The notes beneath the pieces were generated by a model. It searched no databases. It saw only the letters and a list, made by a program, of their open reading frames with translations, and was not told where the DNA came from. Below are positions 18,518-26,736 of a stretch of DNA of 64,000 bases, one piece after another (position 1 is the first letter of the stretch; every line of letters starts with the position of its first letter). The stretch is taken from positions 620,001 through 684,000 of the forward strand of contig NZ_JAUQUB010000001.1 in the NCBI RefSeq assembly GCF_030580675.1, written 5' to 3'. The stretch is from Antiquaquibacter soli. Lineage in GTDB: Bacteria; Actinomycetota; Actinomycetes; Actinomycetales; Microbacteriaceae. A program made the translations under genes and the position numbers.

Positions 18518-19405
18518 CTAGAGCTCGTACGTCTTGAGTCGGCGCTGCAGCACCCAGAAGTACGCGGCGGTCGTGACGAGGATGATGAAGAAGATGACGG
18601 AAGCGACGGTCGCGCCGAGGTCCAGGTTGGCGACCTGCCCGCTCGATCCGAAGAACGTGCGGTAGAAGAGGGTGCCGAGGATGTCCGTCGAGTAGTTCGG
18701 GCCCGGCGCCGAGCCGTTGAGCGCGTAGACGATGTCGAAGCCGTTGAACGTCCAGATGTAGGTGAGGATCGCGATGAGCCCGAACTGCGGCGCGATGAGG
18801 GGGAACTTGATGCGCCAGAACGTGCTCCATCCGGTGGAGCCGTCGATGCGCGCGGCTTCGAGGATGTCGCCGGGGATCGCCAGCAGCGCCGTGTAGAGGA
18901 AGATCATCGGGATACCGACGTACTGCCACACCGACATGAGGGAGATCGTCGGCAGCGCGGTCACCTCGTTGCCGAGCAGCGGGAAGCTCACGATGCCCCA
19001 GAGCGGGCTGATGATGAGGCGCCAGATGAAGCCGACGATGACGACCGACAGGGTCGCGGGGATGAACAAGAGCGTGCGGTAGACGCCCGTCGAGCGGCGC
19101 AGGACGCCGGAGGTCAGCAGCGCCGCCATGAGCAGGCCGACGGGGACCTCGACGACGAGGTGGATGAGGAAGAACACCACGTTGTTGCCGAGCGCGTTCC
19201 AGAAGCGCTCGCTCGTGGCCTCGTTCGTGAACAGGAAGACGTAGTTCTCGAAGCCGACGAAGACACTGCCCACCGGGCCGTCGGAGTCGAAGAAGCTCAG
19301 GACGACCGAGCTGATGAGGGGGTACACGCTGAACGCCACATAGATCGCGAGGGCGGGCAGCACGAAGAGGATGAGGTTGCGGTAGCTGGCTGCCGTGCGC
19401 TTCAT
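18518..19405 (-). CDS. Carbohydrate ABC transporter permease (MalF type)
   Basis: The 295-residue protein has six membrane segments and the EAA loop EAARIDGSTGWSTFWRIKFP. It pairs with the MalG-type permease downstream to form the channel of a binding-protein-dependent importer. It follows the solute-binding protein gene, separated by an 88-base gap that contains a strong hairpin. This order (binding protein, MalF, MalG) is standard for carbohydrate importers of the CUT1 class. The specificity is set by the binding protein and is not known. Confidence 0.9.
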   Translation of the reverse strand: MKRTAASYRNLILFVLPALAIYVAFSVYPLISSVVLSFFDSDGPVGSVFVGFENYVFLFTNEATSERFWNALGNNVVFFLIHLVVEVPVGLLMAALLTSGVLRRSTGVYRTLLFIPATLSVVIVGFIWRLIISPLWGIVSFPLLGNEVTALPTISLMSVWQYVGIPMIFLYTALLAIPGDILEAARIDGSTGWSTFWRIKFPLIAPQFGLIAILTYIWTFNGFDIVYALNGSAPGPNYSTDILGTLFYRTFFGSSGQVANLDLGATVASVIFFIILVTTAAYFWVLQRRLKTYEL

Positions 19406-19442
19406 GCCTGCTCCTTACGGTTGCGGTGTTCGGATGATACGG

Positions 19443-19481
19443 CGATGGGCCGCGCCGGCGTGCGCCAGACGCGGCCCATCG
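19443..19481 (-). promoter_or_regulatory. Intercistronic hairpin between binding protein and permease genes
   Basis: Perfect 12-bp arms (CGATGGGCCGCG at 19443-19454 and its reverse complement at 19470-19481) enclose a 15-base loop. The position, just after the binding-protein stop, is where importer operons often carry a hairpin that protects the upstream message or attenuates read-through. It would give more binding protein than permease. No T-run follows, so it is not a simple terminator. Confidence 0.6.
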
Positions 19482-19493
19482 GTCGTGTGCGGA

Positions 19494-20768
19494 CTAGCCT
19501 GCCGGGACGTACCAGGAGTCCAGGCCCGCCTGGAGCTCGGCCGTGGCCGACTCCGGCGTGAGGGTGCCCGCGTACATCTGCTGCAGGGCGACCCAGATCT
19601 CGTCGTCAAGCGGCGGGGTTCCGGCGCTCAGGCGGTCGAGGGCCAGTCGCGGGGTGAGCTCGGCGTCCGTCTTGAGGTCGCTGAACGCCTGCGCGAGCGG
19701 GTTGTCGTAGGCCGGGGCATCCGTCGTCATCGCGAAGAAGCCGGGAAGCTTGTTGACGTACAGCTCCAGGAACTCCGGGGTGACGAGCCAGTTGAGGAAC
19801 TCGGTCGCCGCGTCCTTGTTCTTGCTCGACGCGTTGAGGCCGATCGCCATGTCGGGCATCTCCTGCTGGTAGCGCTGGTCACCGGCGGCCGGAACCGGGG
19901 CACCGAACACGCCGACATCGAGGCCGGTGCTCGTCAGCTGGTTGATGTTCCACGAGCCGTCGGGGATGATCGCCGCCTGGCCGAGGCTGAACAGCTGCCC
20001 CATGTCGTCGTAGGTGATCGCCTCGTAGCCCTCGGGGAGGAACGGGACGAGCGCCTCGGTGGCCGCGAACGCGTCGACGAAGCCGGGGTCGGTGAGCTTC
20101 TGGGTGCCGTCGATGAGGCCGAGTCGGCCCTCCTCGCCCTTCCAGTAGTTCGGGCCCAGGTTGTAGAGCACGTTGTAGGCGAGCTGCCAGCCGTCGGCCG
20201 AGCCGAGGGCGAGCGGCGTGTAGGTGCCGTCGTCCTTGATCGCCTGCAGCACGTCGATGAAGTCCGCCTGCGTCTCCGGGACCTCGAGGCTGAGCTCGTC
20301 GAAGATCGCCTTGTTGTAGTAGAAGCCGGCGAGAACGGATGCCACGGGCACGCAGTACGTCGCGCCGTCGGCGCCCTGCCACGCGGCCTGGGCCGTCGGA
20401 GTGAAGGAGTCGAGCGCCTCGAGACCGGTGAGGTCGTCGAAGTAGCCGTCGGCGATCCACGCGCGGTTGACGTCGAACGGGCGGCACGTGATGAGGTCGG
20501 GCGCGTTGCCGCCCTCGACCTGCGACTGGATGGCCGCGTTGTAGTCGTTGGTGTCGGTCGCCGCGAACTCCACCTCGATGTTCGGGTGGCTCTCGTGGAA
20601 CGCGGGGAGGATCTCGTCCTCCCACATCGCGATGTCCTCCGTGCGCCAGCTGCCGAGGGTGAGCTTGACGGTGTCGCCGCTGTCGGAGCCTCCCGTCGCG
20701 CAACCGGCGAGGGTCAGGCCCATGGCGGTGACGGCGAGCGCTGCGAGTGGTGCAAGTCGTGAACGCAT
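19494..20768 (-). CDS. Extracellular solute-binding lipoprotein of a sugar-type importer
   Basis: The 424-residue precursor has a lipoprotein signal with lipobox LAGC and Cys23. The mature protein has the two-lobe family-1 solute-binding fold: KLTLGSWRTEDIAMWED at the start, EVEFAATDTNDYNAAIQ, then LNWLVTPEFLE near the end. It captures a sugar or sugar derivative outside the cell and hands it to the two permeases. The ATG at 20768 follows AGAGGAC. An in-frame start 48 bases upstream would add a non-signal N-terminus. Its mRNA leader contains a tandem 19-bp repeat that forms small hairpins. Confidence 0.9.
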   Translation of the reverse strand: MRSRLAPLAALAVTAMGLTLAGCATGGSDSGDTVKLTLGSWRTEDIAMWEDEILPAFHESHPNIEVEFAATDTNDYNAAIQSQVEGGNAPDLITCRPFDVNRAWIADGYFDDLTGLEALDSFTPTAQAAWQGADGATYCVPVASVLAGFYYNKAIFDELSLEVPETQADFIDVLQAIKDDGTYTPLALGSADGWQLAYNVLYNLGPNYWKGEEGRLGLIDGTQKLTDPGFVDAFAATEALVPFLPEGYEAITYDDMGQLFSLGQAAIIPDGSWNINQLTSTGLDVGVFGAPVPAAGDQRYQQEMPDMAIGLNASSKNKDAATEFLNWLVTPEFLELYVNKLPGFFAMTTDAPAYDNPLAQAFSDLKTDAELTPRLALDRLSAGTPPLDDEIWVALQQMYAGTLTPESATAELQAGLDSWYVPAG

Positions 20769-20797
20769 TGTGTCCTCTCTGTACACATCGTGCTGTT

Positions 20798-20835
20798 GTG
20801 CTTCGGGTGAAGCCACGTGCTTCGGGTGAAGCCAC
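20798..20835. repeat. Tandem 19-bp repeat in the binding-protein gene leader
   Basis: Two exact head-to-tail copies of GTGCTTCGGGTGAAGCCAC lie at 20798-20816 and 20817-20835, 30 bases upstream of the binding-protein start on the opposite strand. Each copy contains the dyad CTTC-GGGT-GAAG. They may be a recent duplication, regulator half-sites, or a leader structure in the importer mRNA. Confidence 0.75.
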
Positions 20836-20921
20836 CGCTCTGTGGGTGCCGAGCGCGTGTGCTGGTCAGCATATAGATGTCATCGAGAGGTAGCAAGAGG
20901 TATTTACAAACTCGAAACCTA

Positions 20922-20940
20922 GTAGACCAAAGGTGTACCA
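20922..20940. promoter_or_regulatory. Putative GntR operator in the divergent promoter region
   Basis: On the minus strand this site reads TGGTACAC then TGGTCTAC, matching the half-sites before the first GntR gene. It lies between the divergent binding-protein and oxidoreductase genes, a sensible place to control both directions of the catabolic locus. Confidence 0.45.
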
Positions 20941-20996
20941 ATCAGTATCATGTGGTGTGCGTGCCCGATCGGGGCGCACAGCACCGAGGAGGACGC

Positions 20997-22055
20997 ATGG
21001 TTGGCATTGGAATTCTGGGATCTGGATTCATCAGTGACCAGTACGTCGACGGGCTGCAGGATGTGCGCGCGGCCGACATCGTCGCCAACTACTCCCGCGA
21101 CCTCGACCGGGCACAAGAGTTCGCCGCCAAGTGGTCGCCGGTCGTCTCCCTCTCGCGCGGCATGACCTCGTACGACGACATGGAGGCGCTGTGCGCCGAC
21201 CCCGCCGTCGAGCTCGTCATCATCGCCCTGCCCAACGAGGTGCACGTCGAGGCCGTCGGCCTCGCGGCGAAGTACGGCAAGGGCGTCATCTGCACCAAGC
21301 CGCTCGCCCGCACCGGGGCGGAGGCGAAGCAGATCCTCGACATCGTCGAGTCGAGCGGCATCTGGGCCGCCTACGCGGAGTGCTCCGTGTTCTCGCCCAA
21401 CATCGTCAAGGCCTACGACATGGTCCAGGCCGGCGGTATCGGCGACCTCTTGACCATGCGCGCCCGCGAGGGTCACTCCGGTCCGCACGCCCCCCACTTC
21501 TGGGACGCCGAGACCGCCGGGGGCGGGGCGCTGCTCGACATGGGCTGCCACACCGTCGAGTCGGCCCGCCACTTCTTCGGCAAGGACAACCCCGTCACCG
21601 AGGTCTGGGCGTGGGGCGCGACCCTCGTGCACGGCGACAAGACCACGGGGGAGGACGTCGCGACCGCGATCCTCAAGTTCGCCGGCGGCCAGGTCGCGAC
21701 CGTCGAGTCGTCGTGGATCGAGAAGGGCGGGATGCAGCTGCGCCACGAGTTCGTGGGGACGGCCGGGCGCCTCTACACCGACAGCTCCGCGACTCCCGTG
21801 TGGGGGTTCATCCAGAATCCCGTCGGCTACCTCGTCGAGAAGTCGGACGCGGAGACCGGCTGGGTCTACCCGGTGCCCGAGGAGGCCCGCGCCTACGGCT
21901 TCTCGCAGCAGTTCCGCAGCTTCGTGACCTCCTTCGAGAAGGGGGAGCAGCCGGTGGAGACCTTCCAGGACGGCTTCATCGTCAACTGCATCCTCGACGC
22001 CTGCTACGCCTCGATGACGTCGGGCGTCTGGGAGAAGGTCAGCTACGAGCGATGA
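20997..22055 (+). CDS. Gfo/Idh/MocA family oxidoreductase
   Basis: The 352-residue protein has an N-terminal Rossmann domain (GIGILGSGFISDQYVDGL) and the family motif in the form CTKPLARTGAEA, where the usual EKP lysine is kept. The C-terminal domain has GGGALLDMGCHTVESARHFFG. Members oxidise sugars, inositols or related polyols with NAD(P). It would act on the imported compound or a product of it. The ATG at 20997 follows GAGGAGGAC. The stop overlaps the next gene by four bases (ATGA), beginning a translationally coupled run from oxidoreductase to amine oxidase. Confidence 0.9.
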   Translation: MVGIGILGSGFISDQYVDGLQDVRAADIVANYSRDLDRAQEFAAKWSPVVSLSRGMTSYDDMEALCADPAVELVIIALPNEVHVEAVGLAAKYGKGVICTKPLARTGAEAKQILDIVESSGIWAAYAECSVFSPNIVKAYDMVQAGGIGDLLTMRAREGHSGPHAPHFWDAETAGGGALLDMGCHTVESARHFFGKDNPVTEVWAWGATLVHGDKTTGEDVATAILKFAGGQVATVESSWIEKGGMQLRHEFVGTAGRLYTDSSATPVWGFIQNPVGYLVEKSDAETGWVYPVPEEARAYGFSQQFRSFVTSFEKGEQPVETFQDGFIVNCILDACYASMTSGVWEKVSYER

Positions 22056-22804
22056 CCCTTCTCGTCCGAACCGACTACCCGGACCCGTTGTGGCTCCAGG
22101 CGGTCGACGTCATCCGGCGCGATGTCGCCGACGGCCGGCTGCCGGTCGGGTCGCGGCTGCCGCCCGAGCGCGAGCTGTGCGAGGCGCTCAGCATCAGCCG
22201 CGTCACCCTGCGCAAGGCGCTCGCCCGGCTCGTCGACGAGGGCGTGCTGCGCTCGTCGCACGGCCGCGGCTGGTTCGTCGCGTCCGGTGGGGGAACCGAT
22301 TGGCCGAACAGCCTCGAGTCGTTCAGCGAGACCGCCGACCGGATGGGGCTCCGCGCGTCATCCCGGATCCTCCGACAGGAGATCGTGCCCGCGACGATCG
22401 ACGAGGCCGAGGAGCTCTCCGTGGCCCCGGGAAGTCCGCTCTTCCACCTCGAGCGCGTGAGGCTCCTCGACGACGTGCCGGTGGCGATGGATGACTCGCG
22501 CGTGCCCGCCGCCCTCGTCCCCGGTATCGAGCACATCGACTTCGGGCTCGCCTCCCTCTACGAGCGGCTCGCATCCGAGGGCGTCGACCCGCACCGTGCC
22601 GACTCCACCATCGAGGCGCGCAGCGCAGACGACTCCCTCGCGACCCACCTCTCCGTGCAGCCGGGCACCCCCGTGCTCGTCATGCACCAGCTCGTCGTCG
22701 ACTCGCTCGAGCATCCCGTGCTCGCCTCGACCATCCGCTACGCGGGCGAGCGCTACCGCCTGCGCACCGCCTTCGCCCGCTCACAGAAAGCAGACCACCG
22801 ATGA
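22052..22804 (+). CDS. GntR/HutC-family transcriptional regulator (second paralogue)
   Basis: The 250-residue regulator has the same architecture as the one at 16893-17651: winged helix with LPPERELCEALSISRVTLRKAL and a UTRA domain from about residue 90. The two are clearly paralogues. This copy is inside the catabolic operon, overlapping the genes on both sides by four bases (ATGA), so its level rises with the operon it probably controls. The effector is unknown. HutC relatives such as FrlR and NagR respond to phosphorylated amino-sugar compounds. Confidence 0.88.
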   Translation: MTLLVRTDYPDPLWLQAVDVIRRDVADGRLPVGSRLPPERELCEALSISRVTLRKALARLVDEGVLRSSHGRGWFVASGGGTDWPNSLESFSETADRMGLRASSRILRQEIVPATIDEAEELSVAPGSPLFHLERVRLLDDVPVAMDDSRVPAALVPGIEHIDFGLASLYERLASEGVDPHRADSTIEARSADDSLATHLSVQPGTPVLVMHQLVVDSLEHPVLASTIRYAGERYRLRTAFARSQKADHR

Positions 22805-24768
22805 CCAGCCCCAGCATCGCCGCCGCCCTCTCGACGATCACCGCGGCCGAGATCGCCGCCAACCGCGCCATCCTCGAGCGGGAGGGAATCGCCAGCCCGA
22901 CCGTGCAGTACTCCTACGTGGGGCTGCAGGAGCCGGACAAGCGCGAGCTTCTCGCGTCGGGGGTTGCGGACCGGCGCATCCGGTCGATGCTCGTCGACAT
23001 GGCGACCAATGTCTCGCGCGACGTCGTCGTCTCGATCGCCGAGGACCGCGTCGTCTCCGACCGCGTGCTCGACCACGCGGTCGACGGACAGGTGCCGGTT
23101 GTCGTCGACGAGTTCATCGTCGTGGCCGAGATCAAGAAGAACGCCGAGTGGCAGGCGGCCATGGTCAAGCGCGGTCTCACAGACTTCGACAAGCTCGTGA
23201 TCAACCCCCTGTCGGCGGGCGTGCTGAGCGATGCCGAGTCGGGTCGTCGCATCCAGCGCTGCTTCACGTTCGTCATGGATTCGCCGGACGACCTCGGCTG
23301 GGCGCACCCGGTCGACGGAGTCACCGTCATGTTCGATGTCGTGACGAAGGAGGTGCTCGAGGTCGTCGACTACGTCGAGCTGCCGGTTCCCCTCGAGAGC
23401 GGCAACTTCCACCTCGAGTCGTGGCGCGGGCCCGACCGGCAGGGCCTCAAGCCCATCGAGATCACCCAGCCCGAGGGGCCGAGCTTCACGATCGACGAGA
23501 ACGGCACGCTGTCGTGGCTCGGCTGGAACCTCCAGGTCGGCTTCGACCAGCGCGAGGGCCTCGTGTTCCACAACGTCACGATCGATGACAAGGGAGTGGC
23601 TCGGCCCGTGATCTACCGCGCCTCCATCGCCGAGATGATGGTGCCCTACGGCGACCCGAGCCCCCAGCGCTGGTTCCAGAACTTCTTCGACTGCGGCGAG
23701 TACCTGCTCGGCGGCTACGCGAACTCGCTCGAGCTCGGGTGCGACTGCGTGGGCGACATCACCTATCTCGATGCGGTCGTCGCCGGCAACGACGGGGCGG
23801 CGAAGATCATCCCGCAGGCCATCTGCATCCACGAGGAGGACGCCGGAATCCTCTGGAAGCACTTCGACAACTGGAACGGGTCGAGCGAATCCCGCCGCAA
23901 CCGCCGGCTCGTGGTGTCGTTCTTCGTCACCGTCGGCAACTACGACTACGGCTTCTACTGGTACTTCGGCCTCGACGGCACCATCGAGTTCGAGGTCAAG
24001 GCGACGGGTGTCGTCTTCACGTCGGCGTACCCGGGGGAGGGCTACAAGTTCGCCTCCGAACTCGCGCCGGGCCTCGGAGCCCCGTACCACCAGCACCTGT
24101 TCAGCGCCCGCCTCGACATGATGGTCGACGGGCTCGACAACGCGGTGGACGAGCTCGAGGCGGTGCTCGTGCCCCGCGGACCCGAGAACCCGACAGGCAC
24201 CGGCTTCACCCAGACCGTCACGCGGTTGCGGACCGAGCAGGATGCCCAGCGCCTGGCCTCCACCGAGACCGGCCGTGTCTGGCTCGTCTCCAACCCCGGC
24301 GTCAAGAACCGGCTCGGGCGCGATGTCGGCTGGGTGCTCTACCCGGAGGGGCGGCCCACGCTGCTCGCCGACGCCGAGTCCGACATCTACCAGCGCGCCA
24401 CCTTCTGCACGAAGCACCTGTGGGTCACGCCCTACGAGCCGTCGGAGCTGTACCCGGCAGGCGACTTCGTCAACATGCACCCGGGTGGCGCCGGCCTCCC
24501 GGCGTGGACGGCGGCGAACCGCTCGGTCGACACCACCGACATCGTTCTGTGGCACACCTTCGGCTTGACGCACTTCCCGCGCGTCGAGGACTGGCCGATC
24601 ATGCCCGTCGACACGTGCGGCTTCGTGCTCAAGCCGCACGGCTTCTTCGGCGCGAATCCGGCCATGGACATTCCTGCGTCGACGAGCGACCACTGCGCTC
24701 CGGGCGGCGCCGCGGACCACGACCACGGCGGGCACGGCGGGCACGAGCACCACGGACACGGGCACTGA
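22801..24768 (+). CDS. Copper-containing primary amine oxidase
   Basis: The 655-residue enzyme oxidises primary amines to aldehydes, releasing ammonia and hydrogen peroxide. The cofactor site is T-V-G-N-Y-D-Y, with Tyr381 the residue converted to topaquinone. The catalytic base matches Asp297 in FDCGEY. Copper ligands fit His430 and His432 (HQH) and His591 (THFPR). The sequence resembles Arthrobacter phenylethylamine and histamine oxidases. No signal peptide is seen, so it is cytoplasmic. The C-terminus ends in a tail rich in His (DHDHGGHGGHEHHGHGH), perhaps for copper binding. It overlaps the GntR gene by four bases. Confidence 0.94.
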   Translation: MTSPSIAAALSTITAAEIAANRAILEREGIASPTVQYSYVGLQEPDKRELLASGVADRRIRSMLVDMATNVSRDVVVSIAEDRVVSDRVLDHAVDGQVPVVVDEFIVVAEIKKNAEWQAAMVKRGLTDFDKLVINPLSAGVLSDAESGRRIQRCFTFVMDSPDDLGWAHPVDGVTVMFDVVTKEVLEVVDYVELPVPLESGNFHLESWRGPDRQGLKPIEITQPEGPSFTIDENGTLSWLGWNLQVGFDQREGLVFHNVTIDDKGVARPVIYRASIAEMMVPYGDPSPQRWFQNFFDCGEYLLGGYANSLELGCDCVGDITYLDAVVAGNDGAAKIIPQAICIHEEDAGILWKHFDNWNGSSESRRNRRLVVSFFVTVGNYDYGFYWYFGLDGTIEFEVKATGVVFTSAYPGEGYKFASELAPGLGAPYHQHLFSARLDMMVDGLDNAVDELEAVLVPRGPENPTGTGFTQTVTRLRTEQDAQRLASTETGRVWLVSNPGVKNRLGRDVGWVLYPEGRPTLLADAESDIYQRATFCTKHLWVTPYEPSELYPAGDFVNMHPGGAGLPAWTAANRSVDTTDIVLWHTFGLTHFPRVEDWPIMPVDTCGFVLKPHGFFGANPAMDIPASTSDHCAPGGAADHDHGGHGGHEHHGHGH

Positions 24769-24795
24769 TGACAACTGAACAGAGGGGGGCGGCTC

Positions 24796-25830
24796 ATGGT
24801 CGCTGACTACATCACCTACGCGAGCGCGCGCGCCACCCAGGCCGATGCGCTCGAGGCCGCCATCGCGCGGATCTCCGAGGAGGTGCTTCGCCAGCAGGAC
24901 GCGGGCGGGCTCCGCGGCCCCGGGCCGATCTTCGTCGGCATCGGAGCGAGCCTCGCCGCGGCATCCGCGCCGGTCTGGACGCTGCGTTCGCGCGGCATCC
25001 ACTCCTGGCGGCTGGGCGCGGGCGACTACCCGCTGCCGTGGCCCCTGAGCGTGCATCCCATCGTCGGCATCTCGCAGTCGGGCAAGAGCACGGAGACCCT
25101 CGCGGTGTTCGAGTCGATTGCCCCCGAGCTGCGCTACGCCGTCGTCAACACGCACCCGTCGCCCGTGTCGACGCTCGCGGCCACGACACTGTCGCTCGGC
25201 AACATCCCCGACAGCTACGCGTCGACGATCGGCTACACGGCGACGGTCACCGGACTCGGGATGCTCGCCGAGGCGTGGGACGGCGGCGCGCTCGACGCGG
25301 GCTGGCAGTCGCTCCCGGAGCTCTTCCGCTGGACGGAGCAGACCGTGGGCGCCCGGGCGGCGGAACTCGCCGCGACGTTCGCCGGCCGCGTCACCGCCGA
25401 CTTCGTCGGAGCCGGCCCCTCCGTCGGATCGGCCGAGGCCGGCGCCCTGCTGTTCCGCGAGGTCGCCCGGGTGCACGCCGCGGGCATGAGCACCCGGCAG
25501 TACCTCCACGGGTCGATGGAGTCGGCGGGCGGCGGAGTGCACGTGCTCTTCGGCGAGGAGCGCGAGCTCGACGCGGCCCGCATGCTCGCGGATGCCGGGC
25601 ACAGCGTCATCCTCATCACCTCTCTCGAGGTCCCGGAGGCGGAGCGGCTGCAGGTCGTCGCGCTCCCCTCGGTCGCCCCGAACCAGCGGGCGATCCTGGA
25701 GGCTCTCGTCATGCAGATCCTCGTCGGCGAGGTCGCCACCCAGGCGGGCGTCGAGATCGAGGAGTTCGTGTTCTTCCACACCGACACGAAGGTGTCCGAC
25801 GGCACCGACACGAAGGTGGCTGACGGCTGA
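24796..25830 (+). CDS. Double-SIS-domain sugar isomerase/deglycase-like protein
   Basis: The 344-residue protein has two SIS domains, as in the isomerase half of GlmS and in FrlB-type deglycases. The first contains GPIFVGIGASLAAA and the phosphosugar loop SQSGKSTET; the second contains DFVGAGPSVGSAEAGALLFREV and HGSMES. It lacks the GlmS glutaminase domain. Its length is close to fructoselysine-phosphate deglycase. The C-terminus ends with a short tandem repeat TDTKVSDG/TDTKVADG. The ATG at 24796 follows an AGAGGGGGG site. Its TGA shares one base with the kinase ATG. A role in splitting or isomerising a phosphorylated amino sugar is inferred. Confidence 0.82.
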   Translation: MVADYITYASARATQADALEAAIARISEEVLRQQDAGGLRGPGPIFVGIGASLAAASAPVWTLRSRGIHSWRLGAGDYPLPWPLSVHPIVGISQSGKSTETLAVFESIAPELRYAVVNTHPSPVSTLAATTLSLGNIPDSYASTIGYTATVTGLGMLAEAWDGGALDAGWQSLPELFRWTEQTVGARAAELAATFAGRVTADFVGAGPSVGSAEAGALLFREVARVHAAGMSTRQYLHGSMESAGGGVHVLFGEERELDAARMLADAGHSVILITSLEVPEAERLQVVALPSVAPNQRAILEALVMQILVGEVATQAGVEIEEFVFFHTDTKVSDGTDTKVADG

Positions 25831-26717
25831 TGGTCTCGGTCATCGTGGGTCTCGACGTCGGCGGCACCAAGACCGCCGTCGTCGTCGAGACCGTGGACGG
25901 GGATCGCCTCGTCGACACCGTGCTGCCGTCGGACGGCTGGGATGCCGAACCCCTCCACCACGGTGTGCGCTGGGTCGCCGACCGCATCGCCGCGGTGCTC
26001 CCGTCCGACGCCGCGGTGGCCGCCGTCGGGATCGGTGCCCAGGGCCTCGACACCCCGGAGATCGCGGACGATTTCGCGCGCGCACTCGGGGCGGGCTACC
26101 CGGCGGTGGCCGTCAACGATGCCGCGCTGCTCGTTCCCGCGGCCGGCCACGACGACGGCATGGGCCTCATTTCGGGCACCGGGGCGATCGGCGTGGGGCG
26201 CGCGGCATCCGGCGTTCCTCTCATCACGGGCGGCTGGGGGTGGGTGATCGGCGACGAAGCCGGTGCCGCGGGCATCGTCCGCGAGGCGAGTCGGGCCGCC
26301 CTGCTCGCCCACGACGACGGGATGCCCGATGACGGGCTGCTCGGCGCCCTGCTCGCTGCCTTCGGCGTGGACGACGCCGAACGCCTCGCCCGCGCCGTCA
26401 ACGACGAGCCGACCATGGACAACTGGGGTCCGCGCGCCCCGGCGGTGTTCGCCGCCGCCGACGCCGGGTCGGCGCTGGCCGCGACCGTGATCGACGGGGC
26501 CGCGCTCCACCTCGCACGGCTCGTCGACCAGCTCCTCGCCCGCGGAGCGGTCGGATCCGTGGTCGTCGCCGCGGGCGGCGTGATCACTCGGCAGCCGCGC
26601 CTGTTCGACGCGCTGTCGCGATATGTGGGGGAGCGGCATCCGTCGCTCTCCGTCGACCTGCTGACCCGCGCCCCCGTCGAGGGCGCCGTCCGTCTCGCCC
26701 GCCGGGCGCTTTCCTGA
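25830..26717 (+). CDS. BadF/BadG/BcrA/BcrD-type (N-acetylglucosamine-kinase-like) kinase
   Basis: The 295-residue protein has the ASKHA sugar-kinase fold: phosphate-1 loop VGLDVGGTKTAVV at the N-terminus, catalytic-side VAVNDAALL, phosphate-2 LISGTGAIGVG, and GWGWVIGDEAGAAG. Relatives phosphorylate N-acetylglucosamine or similar sugars with ATP. Coupled directly to the SIS protein (one-base overlap), it probably phosphorylates the imported sugar derivative so that the SIS enzyme can act on it. The substrate is unproven. Confidence 0.85.
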   Translation: MVSVIVGLDVGGTKTAVVVETVDGDRLVDTVLPSDGWDAEPLHHGVRWVADRIAAVLPSDAAVAAVGIGAQGLDTPEIADDFARALGAGYPAVAVNDAALLVPAAGHDDGMGLISGTGAIGVGRAASGVPLITGGWGWVIGDEAGAAGIVREASRAALLAHDDGMPDDGLLGALLAAFGVDDAERLARAVNDEPTMDNWGPRAPAVFAAADAGSALAATVIDGAALHLARLVDQLLARGAVGSVVVAAGGVITRQPRLFDALSRYVGERHPSLSVDLLTRAPVEGAVRLARRALS

Positions 26718-26736
26718 TCGAACGAAGGAGTTCACC

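Noticed and set aside
24769-24807. A 13-codon frame between the amine oxidase and SIS genes
   Set aside because: It starts right after the amine oxidase stop but overlaps the SIS start and its ribosome binding site, has no ribosome binding site of its own, and encodes nothing recognisable.
22753-25779. A 1008-codon open frame on the minus strand opposite the GntR, amine oxidase and SIS genes
   Set aside because: It is rich in Arg, Glu, Val and Asp with no domain, and lies opposite well-recognised genes. Long antisense frames arise by chance in high-GC DNA.
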